From: Paramacrobiotus metropolitanus
Lineage: Eukaryota > Tardigrada > Eutardigrada > Parachela > Macrobiotidae
Assembly: GCF_019649055.1 (NCBI RefSeq)
Contig: NW_026570222.1
Location: 3,348,001 to 3,412,000 of the forward strand
Direction of reading: 5' to 3'
Length of the DNA stretch: 64,000 nucleotides
Under the pieces are notes generated by a model. It was given only the letters and a program-made list of their open reading frames with translations. It ran no database searches and had not been told where the DNA came from. The position numbers and the translations under genes are program-made. Below are positions 24,301 through 38,006 of the stretch, in pieces (position 1 is the stretch's first letter; each line of letters opens with the position of its first letter).

Positions 24301-27240
24301 CATGCTACGAACACAGACCTTGTACGAGCAACGCCGGGGTTATTGGCCGATGGGTCTTTCGTTGTCTAAAACGTGTACATATTCAAGACCACCGAAGAAC
24401 TAGACTCATGATAGACAACCGGCATCATCATATAAATATCATTTTGCGTGCACGCTTACGTAATCAGCCAGTACTACCGCGCTCGAAGTATAGTATTATT
24501 ATGATCCCTGAATTTGCATGTGCGGATATTGATAAAAAAATAAGTACTAACATACTTAAGGTGGCGAAATTGCGTGGCGCATATGATACCTTTATACTGA
24601 CTTAATTTGTAAAATTAATAAGATTAAATACGACTGCAGCAGATTAGGACGCAATCACGGAGTTACTACCGGTAGCATGCAGTTAGCAATCAAAGGCCAC
24701 TAAGGTCACTAGGTCCTTTGCCTTGCAGGATTTTCAGTCCTGTATAGTGGTACCATAGAAAGTATATATTAGAGGGACCGTGGTGTGACGGTGGGCGAAC
24801 AATAAGTACTGTATTGTACGGGCCCGTGGGTACATATTGCGGCAAGGCTGGAAGCCTGGAATACTACGAGTAGGATAGGGGTGCAACTGCACTGCTTTAC
24901 CTCATGATTTGCATAGAAATAACTACAGCCAGTGGTTTTATACAGCAATTTCATAACCGTAACGAATTTCATAAATTTTTTGTACTGTACTGTACTAGTT
25001 TTTCATAAATTTTGGTGCTGTTATGCAAGTTATGTCATTGTTTTATTCATTATTTGTCTACTGTACCTGGTCAGTGTTTCCTCCTGAAAACACTGCGTAC
25101 GATACGCAAATTAACTGTCTTCAGATCTCATGTTCTGACTGAGCTGAAAAAAAGCTGTTGTCTGTAGTACTCCGTACTATACTTTATTAATTTCAATTAG
25201 TGATTATTTCTTCTATTGCATTAACAAGCAAGCAGGAAACAGTGGATAACAATTTGTGGACAGCTAACCGGCCTGTGAATTTATGTATAAAAATGCAACG
25301 AAGGCGTATCAGCGCACCCTTTTCCTGTGAACAATGAAGTACAAACCTGAATAAAGCTTACTTACGTTAGTTACTTATTCCAAATGCAACAGTTTTAACG
25401 TAAGAAGGGCGCGGATTCTATTGCAGCGCTATGTACCTCGTATATTAATTTTTACGATTCTTTGCTGAGTACGTGCACTAGTACTCGCTAGTAATAAGTC
25501 TGCTAGCACAATAATATTAAAGCAAGTAGGTACTGACATGAAACAAAATTTACATAGCGCAGCGCAGTTGCAGCTTTGCGATCAGCCGGCAAATTGGGTA
25601 CAGACGCGTAACCGACCGTAATCAATGATACCACGAAACCATGGAAACGTGCATTGTTGGGTGACTGCTGATGCGGCGGACATTCACCAGCAGCGGCTGC
25701 AGTTGCATAAATCAAGGACACACTCAATGGCAGAGCGCGCTTAATATCCTATCCCGGGAGTGCGTAACCAGAATGCAATGGATAAAAATAATACATAATA
25801 CAGTACCCACCACGGAAGACCCTTGCGAAAGCGCCATCCGCAGCCGATACAGTTGAACACGGTAGCGGTTCATGATCGTACTCACATAGCAGCAGCTTCC
25901 TGCACAAGGCACCGCCCGCGCAAATATGCCGGCAAGTCCAAATGCTGCTCGTGCTAATCCTTTTCAAGGATGATTCTTAATCAAAGGTGAACAACCCCAG
26001 TCGCCGAGAGCTTTTCCCCAGCTAACAGTACGTATCAAATTCCATTACTATAGTGTTTGGATCTTCCGTTCGTAGTCGCACTCTCGCTGTACTTAAAACT
26101 TTGATAATATTAAGCCCTTTGAACAATTTTTATATGTTTTTGCGGTTTAAATCTGTCTCAGACATTTCAAAGTCGATCCAACTACTGATTCTAAGTCCAA
26201 GAATTAAATCTAAATATTGAAGATTTTTTCTTTTGAGTTTAGTTGCTGTCTGGAATTGTCTGGACTTGTGTAGAATATTAGCCAGAATTTTTAGCTAGTA
26301 AACTACTGAGTACGGTAGTAAAATACATGATAGCCATAAAATAAATTTGGACCGGAACTTAGTTTTTGGTAAAATCCATATACGATACGCATAGAAGTAC
26401 TCGTACTTCACTTAAATGTTAAATTTAATATTGAAAACTGAAGTTTACTACTTTACTGATTATCTACGTATCCGTAGTCCGTACACTTACTTCTAGGGTG
26501 CTCGTAGTTATCGGATTTGGCAATATGTTTCGTAATCGTCCTAGTTACCAACTTTATCAGCTGAAGCAGCCGTTCAATAGTTAATGGAACGCGCGTTCCT
26601 ATTTATGACCGACAAGGGTTTGGTCGATTTTTAGGTCAGGTCAAATGATAACCAAAACACTCCAGTATGCCTTTGCAAATACCGCGTTTTAACGTTGATG
26701 AATGCATGGAGGTGTTATGGCAGTGTGGATGTATTGATTTAAGCCGAAGCGCACTTGCATAATCCATACCTCCGGCAATAAGATATGCAGATATACGTGT
26801 ATAATATTTCTGTATATTCCAGTTTCTGCACCTTAATTAGCAAGCATTTACTTTTTTAGTTTTGTTACATTTATTACGGTAAAGCAAACTTATACTCTTT
26901 AACATTTAACATTTGCATCTTTTTAACTTGTTTCTGAATGTATACAAAGATATTCAGCGACACAAAGCATGAAGAAGACAATATATATTCAGCACATGCT
27001 AGTGGTAAAAACTTACTGAAACGATAAATAGCTTATAGTGGCGGTACTGGTTGGTGTCCAGCTTAATCCACGCGACGTTTCAAAATTCAAATCAATAACT
27101 GCCCTTACAGTAGTGACATAGTTGGCTAAACCACTGTTGGGGCAAAAATGTACGTCTAGAAACTCAAAATTAGAGTATTTTGGTTAAATGTATAATATTG
27201 CATAATTATGTAGGTTTTACAGTTCGATGGTTATGGAAAA

Positions 27241-27300
27241 TTTACATTACATTATTACATTTACATTACATGACATTATTACATTAACATTATTACATTT
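27241..27300. repeat. Simple repeat, ATTACATT type
   Basis: About 60 bp made of imperfect repeats of TTTACATTACATTA and ATTATTACA. Confidence 0.7.
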
Positions 27301-28140
27301 TGTTGTTGGAAAACGGTTCCTATAGCAACCTTTAAGCGGTCAAGAGACCGGCACGTACAACGCAGTGGCAAGTAGTCTGCCAAAAAGTGACATCACGATC
27401 AGATTCAGCTGATGGCGTGCCGCACTGGAGAAAAATAAAAGATAAAGCAAAAAACCTGCAAAACAAGCCGGATCACGTAACTGAATGTCAAAGGAAAGGT
27501 CGGCTACGTGTGTGACCGCCCATGTGCTGTACGGCAGTATCCATGGCGACGTGCGATGACTGCTGTTACATAAATTTAATAACGATGCAGAAAACAAGGG
27601 TATCGGTCGACAAAGAGAGAAAAACGGGTGGAGGAAAGTTTGCATTGCACTACCGAGCGCTGCGCGCGTGCAGTGTCGTTTTGTGTTACAGGCTTGTGGT
27701 GCTCGCGTTTAATGCTCGTACTCGTAATCGTACTCGTACCTATTCTAGAGTACGTACTCTATTGGAATCGGCTTGCCGGCGTTGGCTAACTTGTTAGCGG
27801 TTCTTAATATTATTGTGAGCGTTTCGCTTCTGAAATCCAAAATTCTGATCAAAAATTTTGCCATTTGTCAGTCCTTTTGGTCTATTAATATTATACAAAT
27901 ACCTATCAATAGGCTATTACAATACACATAGACGGTGTATGGTTCATAAGAGATCCACATCTGACTGAATGATAACATTAATTACCGTATTTTACCAAAT
28001 GGTGTCCGTGGGACAATAGTTTGTTTTTGAAAACCGTCCAAGGGGGTTCTATTTGTTTTTCCAAAGCGATGACTTTTCTGAAGAAGCGTACTTGGGGAAG
28101 GGGAACCCTAACTGATCATCGGCCGGCACAGATAGGATTA

Positions 28141-28180
28141 CACAAGAAACAGCCTCGGCTTCGCCTCCGCGTTTCTTGTG
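28141..28180. repeat. Hairpin with GC-rich loop
   Basis: Perfect 10-bp arms CACAAGAAAC and GTTTCTTGTG flank a 20-nt loop rich in CTCGGCTTCGCC. Upstream at about 27984 the text begins TTACCGTATTTTACC, like the end of the transposon at 60631, so this may be part of a degraded mobile element. No matching right end was found. Confidence 0.5.
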
Positions 28181-28454
28181 GTCAACGGCCACTTTATTTA
28201 GTTTTCAATAAGTATTTATTAGAATAACATTTCGTCGAAACATAATCGGTACATCGTATGAAACGCTTTATTGAGTAAACTGCACCATTATATTGTTGTG
28301 TACATAATATGAGTAAACGAATATGACATCGTATTGACGCAAAAAAACGGATTTAATATATAAAAACACGGATTTTAATTTTACATGATTTTTTTAATCA
28401 GATCATGATTCTCTCAAATCACCATAAATTCTTACAACTGAATTCATGATTCTG

Positions 28455-28830
28455 TGGACCTCAACTTGGTGAATCTGGCTAGTGGAAGCTCGGTCACTTA
28501 TTCATTTTACGGGATCTGTGCATTGGACAGTAGTACCAGCTGGGTCTCCCGTTCACCTAACGGTCTCCACACACTGGACAGTACCGGTAGCTTGGTCACT
28601 CCTTCACCTACGGGATCTGTGGATTCTGTGCACTGGGCACTACCGGTAGGTCAGCCACCTGATAGGCCGTTTCCCTCCCGGGCTATTTGCGCTGGACAGC
28701 AGTACCGGTAGCTTGGTCACTCGTTCGCCTAACGGGTTCTGTGCACTGGACAGTACCGGTAGCTTGGTCACTTAAACTTGCTCACCTAACGGGTCCCGTA
28801 CGCTGGACAATAGCGGTTGCCTGATCACTT
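28455..28830. repeat. Degenerate tandem repeat around GGACAGTACCGGTAGC
   Basis: At least six imperfect copies. The core of each is CTGGACAGTACCGGTAGCTT followed by GGTCACT, then CACCTAACGG and a variant of GTTCTGTGCA. Copies are about 50-70 bp apart with small insertions. It is GC-rich against AT-rich surroundings. A short ORF (28454-28711) follows the repeat and is not taken as a gene. Confidence 0.8.
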
Positions 28831-30425
28831 GGTCGGCCGGCACTCGTGCAGAAATTTGTCTTCGATGACAACGTTATATATGTAGTTGTTCTTGTCGTAA
28901 TGACGGTCTGCTAATTAAATTCATTCTGATAGTTTAAACAGTAGAAATGACTTTCATTTTTTAGCTATTTTTGGTTGGTTTACGTGACAACATTCCCTGG
29001 TTAACAATACCACGATGATAATTATTATTATTATTACAATAATTTAGTTGCATTTGGCGAAGGTAGTCAAAACTCTTCGGCTTCGACGTTCGAAGCGGGA
29101 GAGGTTTTCAAAAAAATGATTACTATCTGGCCGGGTTTTCGACTACGGGCTTTTAGAATATAGTATTGGTTTTGGTCAGTCTTTTCTGGTTTGCCTGCTC
29201 TAGTGTATCCCATTCGTGGCAATATAGATCTGAATTAGGATATATGTATAGATATAGTGTATACGTATTCTCCCAGTGCGGCAACACTCATGCATTTCAG
29301 TATTTTAAAGGTGTACATGGTACAATTTACATGCATGGGTTCACCGTTAATTAACCGTTGGAGTAATGAGCCGCTCGTGGTCGTTAGCTGCATAAGCCTG
29401 CACTGACTGGTGAGTGAATTCCAGTTAAGTACTTACGCACTAAACGTCAGTAACAACGCAATAATTAAAGCAAAGTGTAGAATGACGTCTGCTCCCACAA
29501 ATACAATCGTTATTATTAATAACTGCAACCAACGATCGAGAAAGAACATGCCGTTGTTGAAGATTGTGCTTTCTTCACTAAAATTATTAGCTTTCCTAAA
29601 TACGTAACTAAACGATACGAAGTTTGATGTGGCTGTGATGTTTATCGTCGAATGGCTACAAGTAAGTACTTTGTTCACATTACATATTAATAATTATTGA
29701 GTGAAATGAAATTGAGATTGAGCGCCTCAAATTATTGAGATTGAGCGCCTCAAATCCACTCAATCTGGTACTGTGTTACTTAAACGCTCAGCCATAGGTA
29801 TATTATGACTTTACGGGTAGCAACGTTTTCATCTGTACAATTGAAATTGTTTTCGTTTACAGCGAGATGACGTTTCCTGGATGGACGGCAGGTTTTTAAT
29901 CATTTCTATACTACCAATCCACCGACAGGAGCCGGTCTCCGACGGTCGCGGCAAAACAATGTACAGTTTGAACTGGAACGTAGAACAAGATCATTTCAAA
30001 CTTCGCTTTACAAGCAGTGCAGTACGGATTTTATTCACAGATTCGCTTAACATAACGCTTTGTAGTGTGAATTTATAGTGCCGTACTTCATTTTTGGTGC
30101 ATACCGGTATGTACCTGATACCATTGCAAGAGCCACACCATTATTCTATCTGCTGGCTTCAGCATCGGTAAACTTATACAGTACACTAATACCAAATAAT
30201 CTTTTCAGATCAGTTAAAATTCAAATCAACGAAAGCCATAAGTACACTGACAACTGGACCACACAGACTGTTCAATATTTTAAAGCACAATGACGCTGCC
30301 GTCATGGTTATGTCCGTATGGGTGAACAGTTACCCACGCCATTAACAACAATGCAGTAGTTTACATTCTTTTTTTCAGCTTCATTAATTTTAGTGGAGTC
30401 GTAGAAGCCAGTACTTCGTACGTCA
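28831..30425. other. Intergenic DNA downstream of the first SLC26 gene
   Basis: No coding exon supported. It contains an exact tandem duplication at 29711-29756 and a short run of TTA trinucleotides near 29020. Confidence 0.5.
29711..29756. repeat. Tandem duplication, two 23-bp copies
   Basis: ATTGAGATTGAGCGCCTCAA plus three bases is repeated head to tail, with only the last base differing. Confidence 0.8.
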
Positions 30426-33400
30426 TTATGGACTGCGAAGAATGTCATCGCTGCTATCTGATTTGCCAAACTTTACAGAAGCGGTCTCCTCGTCTTCCTC
30501 GACCAGATTGTCCAGGCGGCGCCCACCAAAACCCTGGTTCATTATTCCGTTTTCTTCATCAACTGTCGGATTTGTCTGTGCGAAAACAATAATGCTACGG
30601 TAAGGACACAAGGAATAACATACGAATTATCACAATTTACAGGATTAAGCGCTACAGCTATCTGATAATACGTGTTGTACAAATGCCCTTCTGTCGAAAT
30701 GGTCGGACACGATCGTAATGTATTAAGAGTCCAAACCACATCAATCTAATATTTTGTAACATTTGTCCCTTCTGGACGCTCAGTCATTTCGGTCTCGAAC
30801 ACATTCCGATTGCGTCCTTGAACAAATTCTGTTTACTCCATGCATAACTTCGTCCAAAATTTGAAATCGCTATCATCATTTTGCTGTACGCTGATTCTTG
30901 TGCAGTAAGCTTGACCTATGTAATAATATAAATACACATTATTAATACACACCTTCCGATCGCGATCGGCCAGGGCATTCTTAAACTTTTGCGCGTTCAC
31001 AGCGTAGAGGACGGCATCGTGCACAGTGACGAACAGTTGGTAATCTTTGATATGCTCCATTGCGCCGCAAAGGGCCAGTATGTCCCGTACAGGTTCTGTT
31101 GGAAAAAATCTTGCCATATATTCTCATTAAAACTGACCTTTCAACTTCCCAGCAAAAGGTTTTTATACCGTTCCAAGTTTATAATTTTTTTTATAATTTG
31201 CTTACTGTTTGTACAGGCTAGTAGTAGCTCCACTCCCACACTCTCACATTCGGCTTTGCAGACTTTTAAGAAACCGACCCCTGTCACATCGATAAAGCAG
31301 ATCTCCGAACAATCAATTATCAGGTGTCTCACTGGAAGATTCTCCTCGTCGTCTTCGCGATCATTCGACTGAGTCCGGACCACCAGTCCTTTGGAACTTG
31401 TAAACAATTCTTCCATACTGATGGTTGATCCGCCAAATCTGCTACCGAATTCCAGTGCTTCTTCCCTAGCATTTCTATCTTCGCCAAGTTGTAAATGCAA
31501 TGAATAGGCATAATTCGTAGCGTCGTCCGGAATTCCAGGAACTCCATCCGGCGCTTTTGGATGGTCTTCCTGGTGCTTCTGAATAAGGTTCTGAATGTCG
31601 GCCAAAGCATACAAACGCTGCTTAATGTACGCCACATTGGCGAAATATATTGGTGCATCGACTCGAACGATTTTTACACCTGGAACTTCTGTAGCCTGCA
31701 AGCAACAATAAACTGTCCAAGACGTAATTTTGCACTATAAAAGCGAGCGCTGCAGATTAATGGAGTTGCACGAGAAAGCACACTGTACAATTGATTTGGA
31801 TGCTTACGGTTCTGTAAACGTCAGTACGGCGGTATATATCGGTACCAGGAAGACGTCCAAGAGGACCGACTTTTGGTTTCTGTAGTCGTAACATAATAGT
31901 CATAATCGCCCAGCCCACACCGATCCCCAGGCCCACATCCACATCCAAAATCAGAACACCCAAAAACACCACAAGGAAGATGGACTGCAAAAAAAAGCGT
32001 TTTACTACAGCAGCAACATAATCACAACAATCAAGTAATTTCCAAACTAACTGATACTTTACTAATTAACTACGCAAATTTCCAGGTTTGTAAGATATAA
32101 CACGAGCTTTTAAGTTTTAACTATGGCTCATGGCAGAGCTTTTTATTACGTGTAGCACTCGGTCGTCGGAATTCATTACCGGTATAATTTTACTGGTCAA
32201 GTTGTAACCGGTCAGTCTGTGCTATTCCCAGTACGAAAGAAACGGGCAATTTTTCAGCTAACGATTGTAAGTACCGTAGTATAGAAATTTAGGATGTCCT
32301 CACCCAGTCAACAAGTGAAAGCTTCCATAATCTGCGCAACTGCACAACTTGAGCCAACAAATGAAATACAGACACCATGACAATCGCTCCAAGTGCCGGT
32401 TTAGGCAACGGCTGCAAATATCTCCCCAAAAAGAGCATCACGATCAAAACAATGATGCACTGGACAACACTGACGATTTGAGTCTTCCCGCCGACATCAT
32501 TTTGCACGGCACTGCGCGCAACGGAAGCGCCTTGCGGAAAGCACCGGAACCAGCAGCTAAATATATTACCGATGCCCTGCGCCTTAAATTCTTGGTTGGG
32601 ATCAATGGTGTACCCTGTAAACATTTTGTACAAACCGCTAGTATTGTACACATGTACATATTGTACTCGCATGTCTAACGAACAGTAACTAGGAATATAT
32701 GTCGGCTGTCGCTACTAAAAACTTGCAAACCAAAACCCTATTGTATCATTCCACTGGAGCCAATGCCGTAATAAAAAGGTGTACGTAGACCATTTTTATT
32801 GTAATGAAATAATTACTAGTACCATGTTTGGAGGCGAACAACATTCCCAGCGTAACAGTTATCGCTAACCCCACAATAGCATTCGATATCGAGTCCGGGA
32901 GTAGTTTCCACACCAAACTGAAATCGGGCGACGTAAAGGGGGGCAGGCCTTGGGGGATCACTTTAACTGTCTCAACGTTGTAAGTGCCGCCCAAATTCAT
33001 TAAGTAAGAAGCCACAGTGGAACCGATGACGATAAGCAGTTCGGCCGGGATAGGTATTCCACGGAGTTTTTTCATGAGTCTCCGATTGTCGTTGATACCA
33101 ATTTTGATAACAACAAGCACTACCATACACAGCAGTGCAACTATAACCGTTGCAGGGTGCGTACCACCGATCCTTTGGAAAAATTCCTTGTAAGTCTGAA
33201 AAAAGGTCACCAGAACAGTCACAATCAAGTTGTCTCTTTTTTAATCCACTGTCACACTTAATATCATGTGCACATGGTCGGAACTCTGTCATCCCATACT
33301 TTGCCAATTTTGAAGATTCCATACTGTTCTTCCAGTCCCGGTATTGCAAATACATTCTTTAGCTGCGAGGTAAACACATGGAATGCTGCACCACATGTAA

Positions 33401-35475
33401 ATCTGTTTAAAGAAAAAAAGGTAAGCAGTTAACGTTACCACCATTCATGGACATTCAAGAAAATTAGGGGTTGCAGGTCGCGCTAAACGCTTAGACTGCT
33501 TACTAAATTTTGAGGAGCATAACTGCTACAGCAATTCATGAGCATCTTTCTCAAGAAAGACTGTTAGAGAACGAGTGTATCAGTTAAAAACTGAACCTGA
33601 AATCGAATTTCGGTAAAAGTTTTATGTTTACCCTTGAACAAGCTGGTCAGATAGATACACACATAATCCGCCAAATCCCAGTAATCCAAATAATAACTGA
33701 AACGGAAAAAATATTGTCGTTGCCGTAGATTTGTTTACCGAAATCTACCGAAGATAAAGAATGTAATACTGTGGAACCGTCAAAACGTTCAATATTAAAG
33801 ATAAAATTACAGTACGATGCAAATCTGCAAAAGACAATTTAAAGCAGGAAGTGTCATATCACTTTTACGGTTTACCTGCCAGACACCAGCAATCAAGGCA
33901 AGGGTCGAGGCAACTTGAATTTGGCTAAACTGGTCATTGTGGAATTTCAAGCTGGATGTGTCATTGAATCCAGTTTCATTATACACTTTCATCAACTCTG
34001 GAGCAAACTCATTCACACTTTTACTGGTCATCATGCTGATAATGGAAAAAGTGCCTGCAAAAACAAGATATCAGTTAACTGTTATAGTCAAAGCGTATGA
34101 AAACAGTGGAGTTAATGCTAAATTTACTGACCCATAGAACACTGCCGAGAGGTCCCCATCAGAAGATAAACTATAATCGGGAAAAACGACGTATACAATC
34201 CCGTCACCGGAGGGCTGAAAAAAATACGGATTATGTTTTGTTGTGTCACTGTCTGTTTTATCTACTGCCCAATGGTCAATATGTTGGTCAAAATGATCGA
34301 ATTAAGCAAGCATAATAAATATATTATGTATCTTACCAGTGTGCAAGGAGAGCGTACGCCATTCCTGGAAAAAAGACGAAATTAAATTCACGATGTTCAA
34401 TTATGATACCAACACGAGAAAGTTTCTTATTTTCTGCGAATTCGTTAAAATCAACACCGCGGTTGGGACCATTAACGTCCTCATAACTTACCTTGTGGAA
34501 CATTTAGCACTCCAACGGTCAAACCTAGAAAACACGAAATATTACAAATAACAAAAATCGCAAGAAAAATAAATACAAATGACGAAAAACGAAGCGTTTG
34601 GAAGCGAATGCGAATAATAAATGAATTAACATCCTGGAGTGGGTATGTTAATGATGACTAGGTTGTTCTAGGGTGTTATTGATTGTTATCGTAATACTTC
34701 TATGGCAAGAACTGTGAGTTTGGCAACAGCCATTTCGCGTTGTAATTAATAAGCCTACGCAAACCGACACTATTAAAATGACAGAAATTTAAACTTGAGA
34801 AGCACATAATCATTAGTGTATTTGTGCTACGCAAATTTTCCTCCCGCATACATTAAATTGTTAATCTCTACGGCTAACAAATTTCAGATTGATATACTAC
34901 TGCTAATACCGTGATTTCTGAAAGTCTGAAACAGCCAGTTTTGATTTTAAAATTCTAATACAATTCTCTAATACATTTTAACAAACAACTGACACACTAA
35001 TTAATATTTTTATGAGATTTGGAAATCACGATTCATAATTAACTTTTTAGTATCGGCAAATGAATGCACCCTCACCAGCGATAACATCGGTAACCAAGTA
35101 TTCCCGCCACTTATATTTGCCAAGCCAGTCGATTATCGGGAACCACTTCACCATTACATTGTACATGCACACTCTATCGCACCGTCCCGAAGTAGCTTTC
35201 TTCCGTCGCCATTTCTTGCGGGCGATACGCTTGATATCATCCCAGGGCGTCAGAGGTGGACCCGGTGCACAAAGTCCATATGTAGTGTCGAAACTGCAAA
35301 GGGCGACCAGTGGTCACCATGTTGCCAGTGCGTTGTGCTGGTCTGCACTGCTGACTTACTTGGGCTGATCATATACGGCTCGCGATACGCGCAGCCGAGC
35401 AGGAGTGTTCTGTGATCCTTCTACATTGTAATCTCCCACTGCGTACGTCACCTGGACGTCCGAATCCGATGCCAT
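30426..35475 (-). CDS. SLC26-family anion transporter, copy A (sulfate permease with STAS domain)
   Basis: SLC26 proteins are dimeric plasma-membrane anion exchangers or channels (chloride, bicarbonate, sulfate, oxalate). Fourteen exons, all in phase, 822 residues: 35475-35360, 35293-35076, 34524-34492, 34364-34337, 34214-34132, 34054-33876, 33696-33632, 33402-33300, 33195-32823, 32614-32304, 31984-31808, 31695-31206, 31095-30953, 30575-30426. The N-terminus has the family [10 protein letters not shown]1 to TM3 include [14 protein letters not shown] and [14 protein letters not shown]. The substrate-site region reads [13 protein letters not shown]. The STAS domain (exons 12-13) has [30 protein letters not shown] and [12 protein letters not shown], with a variable disordered insert between its halves. 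The tail ends [11 protein letters not shown], not a clear PDZ ligand. It is the most downstream member of a three-gene head-to-tail array. The substrate cannot be told from sequence. Confidence 0.96.
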
Positions 35476-38006
35476 TCGATGCTGTAAGTGATAAGGAGCA
35501 ACAGGTGGTTATGAACTGAAAAATTCAGTACCCAGTGAATCGTGATCTCCAAACGGGCGCTACTGGAATAATCAGTTCATGGATATTTTGTGATACCCCG
35601 AATGCACAAAAAAAAACAAGCAAAAGGGCTGTTGTTGAATTGTGCCTAGGCACAATCAAAATGCGTGCCCGTGCGCACAAAAACTCGACTTACACTTATT
35701 GTTAGATTGCCCCAGAGTTTTTTGGACCAACGCTTGTCTGAGACATTCAGCATTGTCAAAGGTAGGATTTACAACTTTTAACCAGTTTAGTGTTAAAATA
35801 CTATCTAGCCTCTGGCTACCCAAAACGGAGTGGTGTAATACGGGTTGTACCCTGCGCAGATTGGTCGTATCATTCGTATGGAACAATAGGTGCTCAAATT
35901 TAACAATAAATTCGCCCGACCTAAGCGTATTATTTCGCTAAAAGACTAAGATGAAAGTCAGAGCAATTTGCAAAGCACTAAAACGCAAAGTAAGAAGAGA
36001 GCATATGGGAATGCTCCAGAGCCCAGACTGACCATGACCACACTGGAAACACAACATGAAGGTGCCCAGTGCCTACACTATTGCTCCAGCGAGAGTGTGC
36101 TGCCAGCGAAAAAGCCTGCCATAATTATGTCATAGCCCGTATGTACTGCGTGGCTGCGAGACTCAAGACTCACTTTCGGCAATCACATCTCGATCACATA
36201 AGAGTAGCGCTTTTTGCGGAAATGATAAAAAAGATCGGAAAAAAATCGCAAAAACGCAAACAAAAAAGGTAAACAAAAAAATAAACATCACAGCAGAATG
36301 GAAAGGTATAAGCGCATCCGTGCGCGATAGCATTCTAGCTCGATGCCAGCCATCATAACACTGTGTACGACAGTGCGAGTACCGGTAATTCTTTATTAAT
36401 TCTAAGCAAAAAATGTCATAAAATCAGTAAAAGTTTTTGTGTAAAAGTTTTCAAGAGTTTTGTTCAAAAGTTCTCAACACGGGTCTAAATTAATTAAAAA
36501 CCAAATAGATTGTAACAATTATTCATTCTTACGGTCGAATGGCTATTGTCGTTTGCGCGTGAAAAGGTTATATAGAAAAACGTGCAGTTGAATGACACTT
36601 AATTTGAACATTTCGGCAGATTAACATTGAATTTTTTAGATTTTATTCTGCGATTGGTGCTACTATATTTTGAGTAATAATAAATAAATTCAATGATTCG
36701 GTAATGCTGCGTTTTCTCTGCGAATGGAATGAATTGTCATCGCTATGGAGGCAATTTCGACAATTTCCCCACAAAACCTTCCATGGCATGTGTTAATGAA
36801 ACTTCCAAAGAATTCCGGACCATAATGAAATCTTATTATCTTACGTACTTCATGATTCTTGTATCACGGTACCCGCAGATAGGGTAAAACGCTACTAGTA
36901 GCTACAGTGCAGCTATGCAAGTATACTGCTCATACCTTATTTTTTGTGGTCTTTGTTTTTTCTTCCATTTGTTGCGTATCGCTTAATAAAGTGTCGCGGT
37001 CGGAAACAAGTTGTTAAACACGTGCAACCCGGATATCTCGGGGAAAAATTACGATTTGCCGCCCACGGCACAATGGATTTATCACCTTTTAGTCCAAGTT
37101 TTCCTTCGGAAGAATTTCATTGTGTTATAAATTAGCAAGCATTTCGACAGCTAAAAAATCAAAGAGAAACAATGCAGTTGTGTCCAAAATCACAAAAAAT
37201 GTGATCTCGGGTTGGCCGATTAACTTCGTTAGGGTATTATAGTCCGCTACATTTCGCTAAAACTGTACGAGTACCGTTGTTTTTCCTTACAGCGTGCAAT
37301 TATACTGTAGTCATATACAAAATGATGCATAGGGTCACACATTACCCTTTTCCAAAATATTTTGCTGGCAGCAGAACGATGCCAAATTTGCGCTAAAACA
37401 AAATAAGCAGAACACTGATCTGCTGCTGAAATAATATTGTCATACCTGTTACATAAATGTCAACAACAACAAATTTACATTTTTGTTTTAGGAAATTTAT
37501 GCTTGCATGATAACGGCAGTTCCAAAAATTAAAGCATATACCCGTGGGCCGTGACTGCCATATTAAATATGTTTATTTCAAAATTATGCCACAGAGTTTC
37601 TGCTCACGTGCTTTTTTTATTTGCTGATAATCTGAAAATCAACCAAATTCAGGTGCCGGCATTTCGAAAATTGTTTACGTTTTTACCTTACGTTTTACCG
37701 GTGTCATTGGAACGCGATACTTGACAATTAGCACGGATGTGCCTTTCACAACGAGCCAAACTTTATTGACACACTCGTACAGTATTTTAACCAAGGATTT
37801 GTAGTAATGTGGTGTACATACAAGTGATACAATCAACTATTTTATAAATGGGCAACACTTACAAAAAACTACAGTAAAAGCATGCGCAAAGGTCCAAGTG
37901 CATTCACGCTAGTCAAAATCCTTTTCAGATTAAGTGTATGCCACTCTAAATGAACTTAAAAGGATAGCGTTACTGCAAGATGCATGATGCACTGCATTTG
38001 GTTGCG
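35476..38006. other. Intergenic DNA between SLC26 copies A and B
   Basis: About 2.5 kb holding the copy A promoter and the copy B 3' UTR. The frames here are short, AT-rich and match nothing. No structured repeat was seen. Confidence 0.5.

Larger units (their letters stand above)
18371..28400. other. 10-kb gene-poor region upstream of vri
   Basis: No coding exon could be supported on either strand. The longest frame (24177-24605, plus, 142 codons) starts at TTG, matches nothing known and has no splice context. A canonical E-box CACGTG lies at 20579-20584, about 2.2 kb upstream of the vri start. GGTCACT words cluster at about 20150-20190. Local AT-rich direct repeats occur near 21105-21140 (TTAAGTATAGCAA twice). 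TACTCG-type words cluster at 27714-27740. Confidence 0.5.

Noticed and set aside
24177-24605. 142-codon frame on the plus strand in the gene-poor region
   Set aside because: Starts at TTG, has no recognisable motif, and has no neighbouring in-phase exons. A frame this long can occur by chance in 64 kb.
28454-28711. 85-codon plus-strand frame
   Set aside because: It is produced by the degenerate GC-rich tandem repeat.
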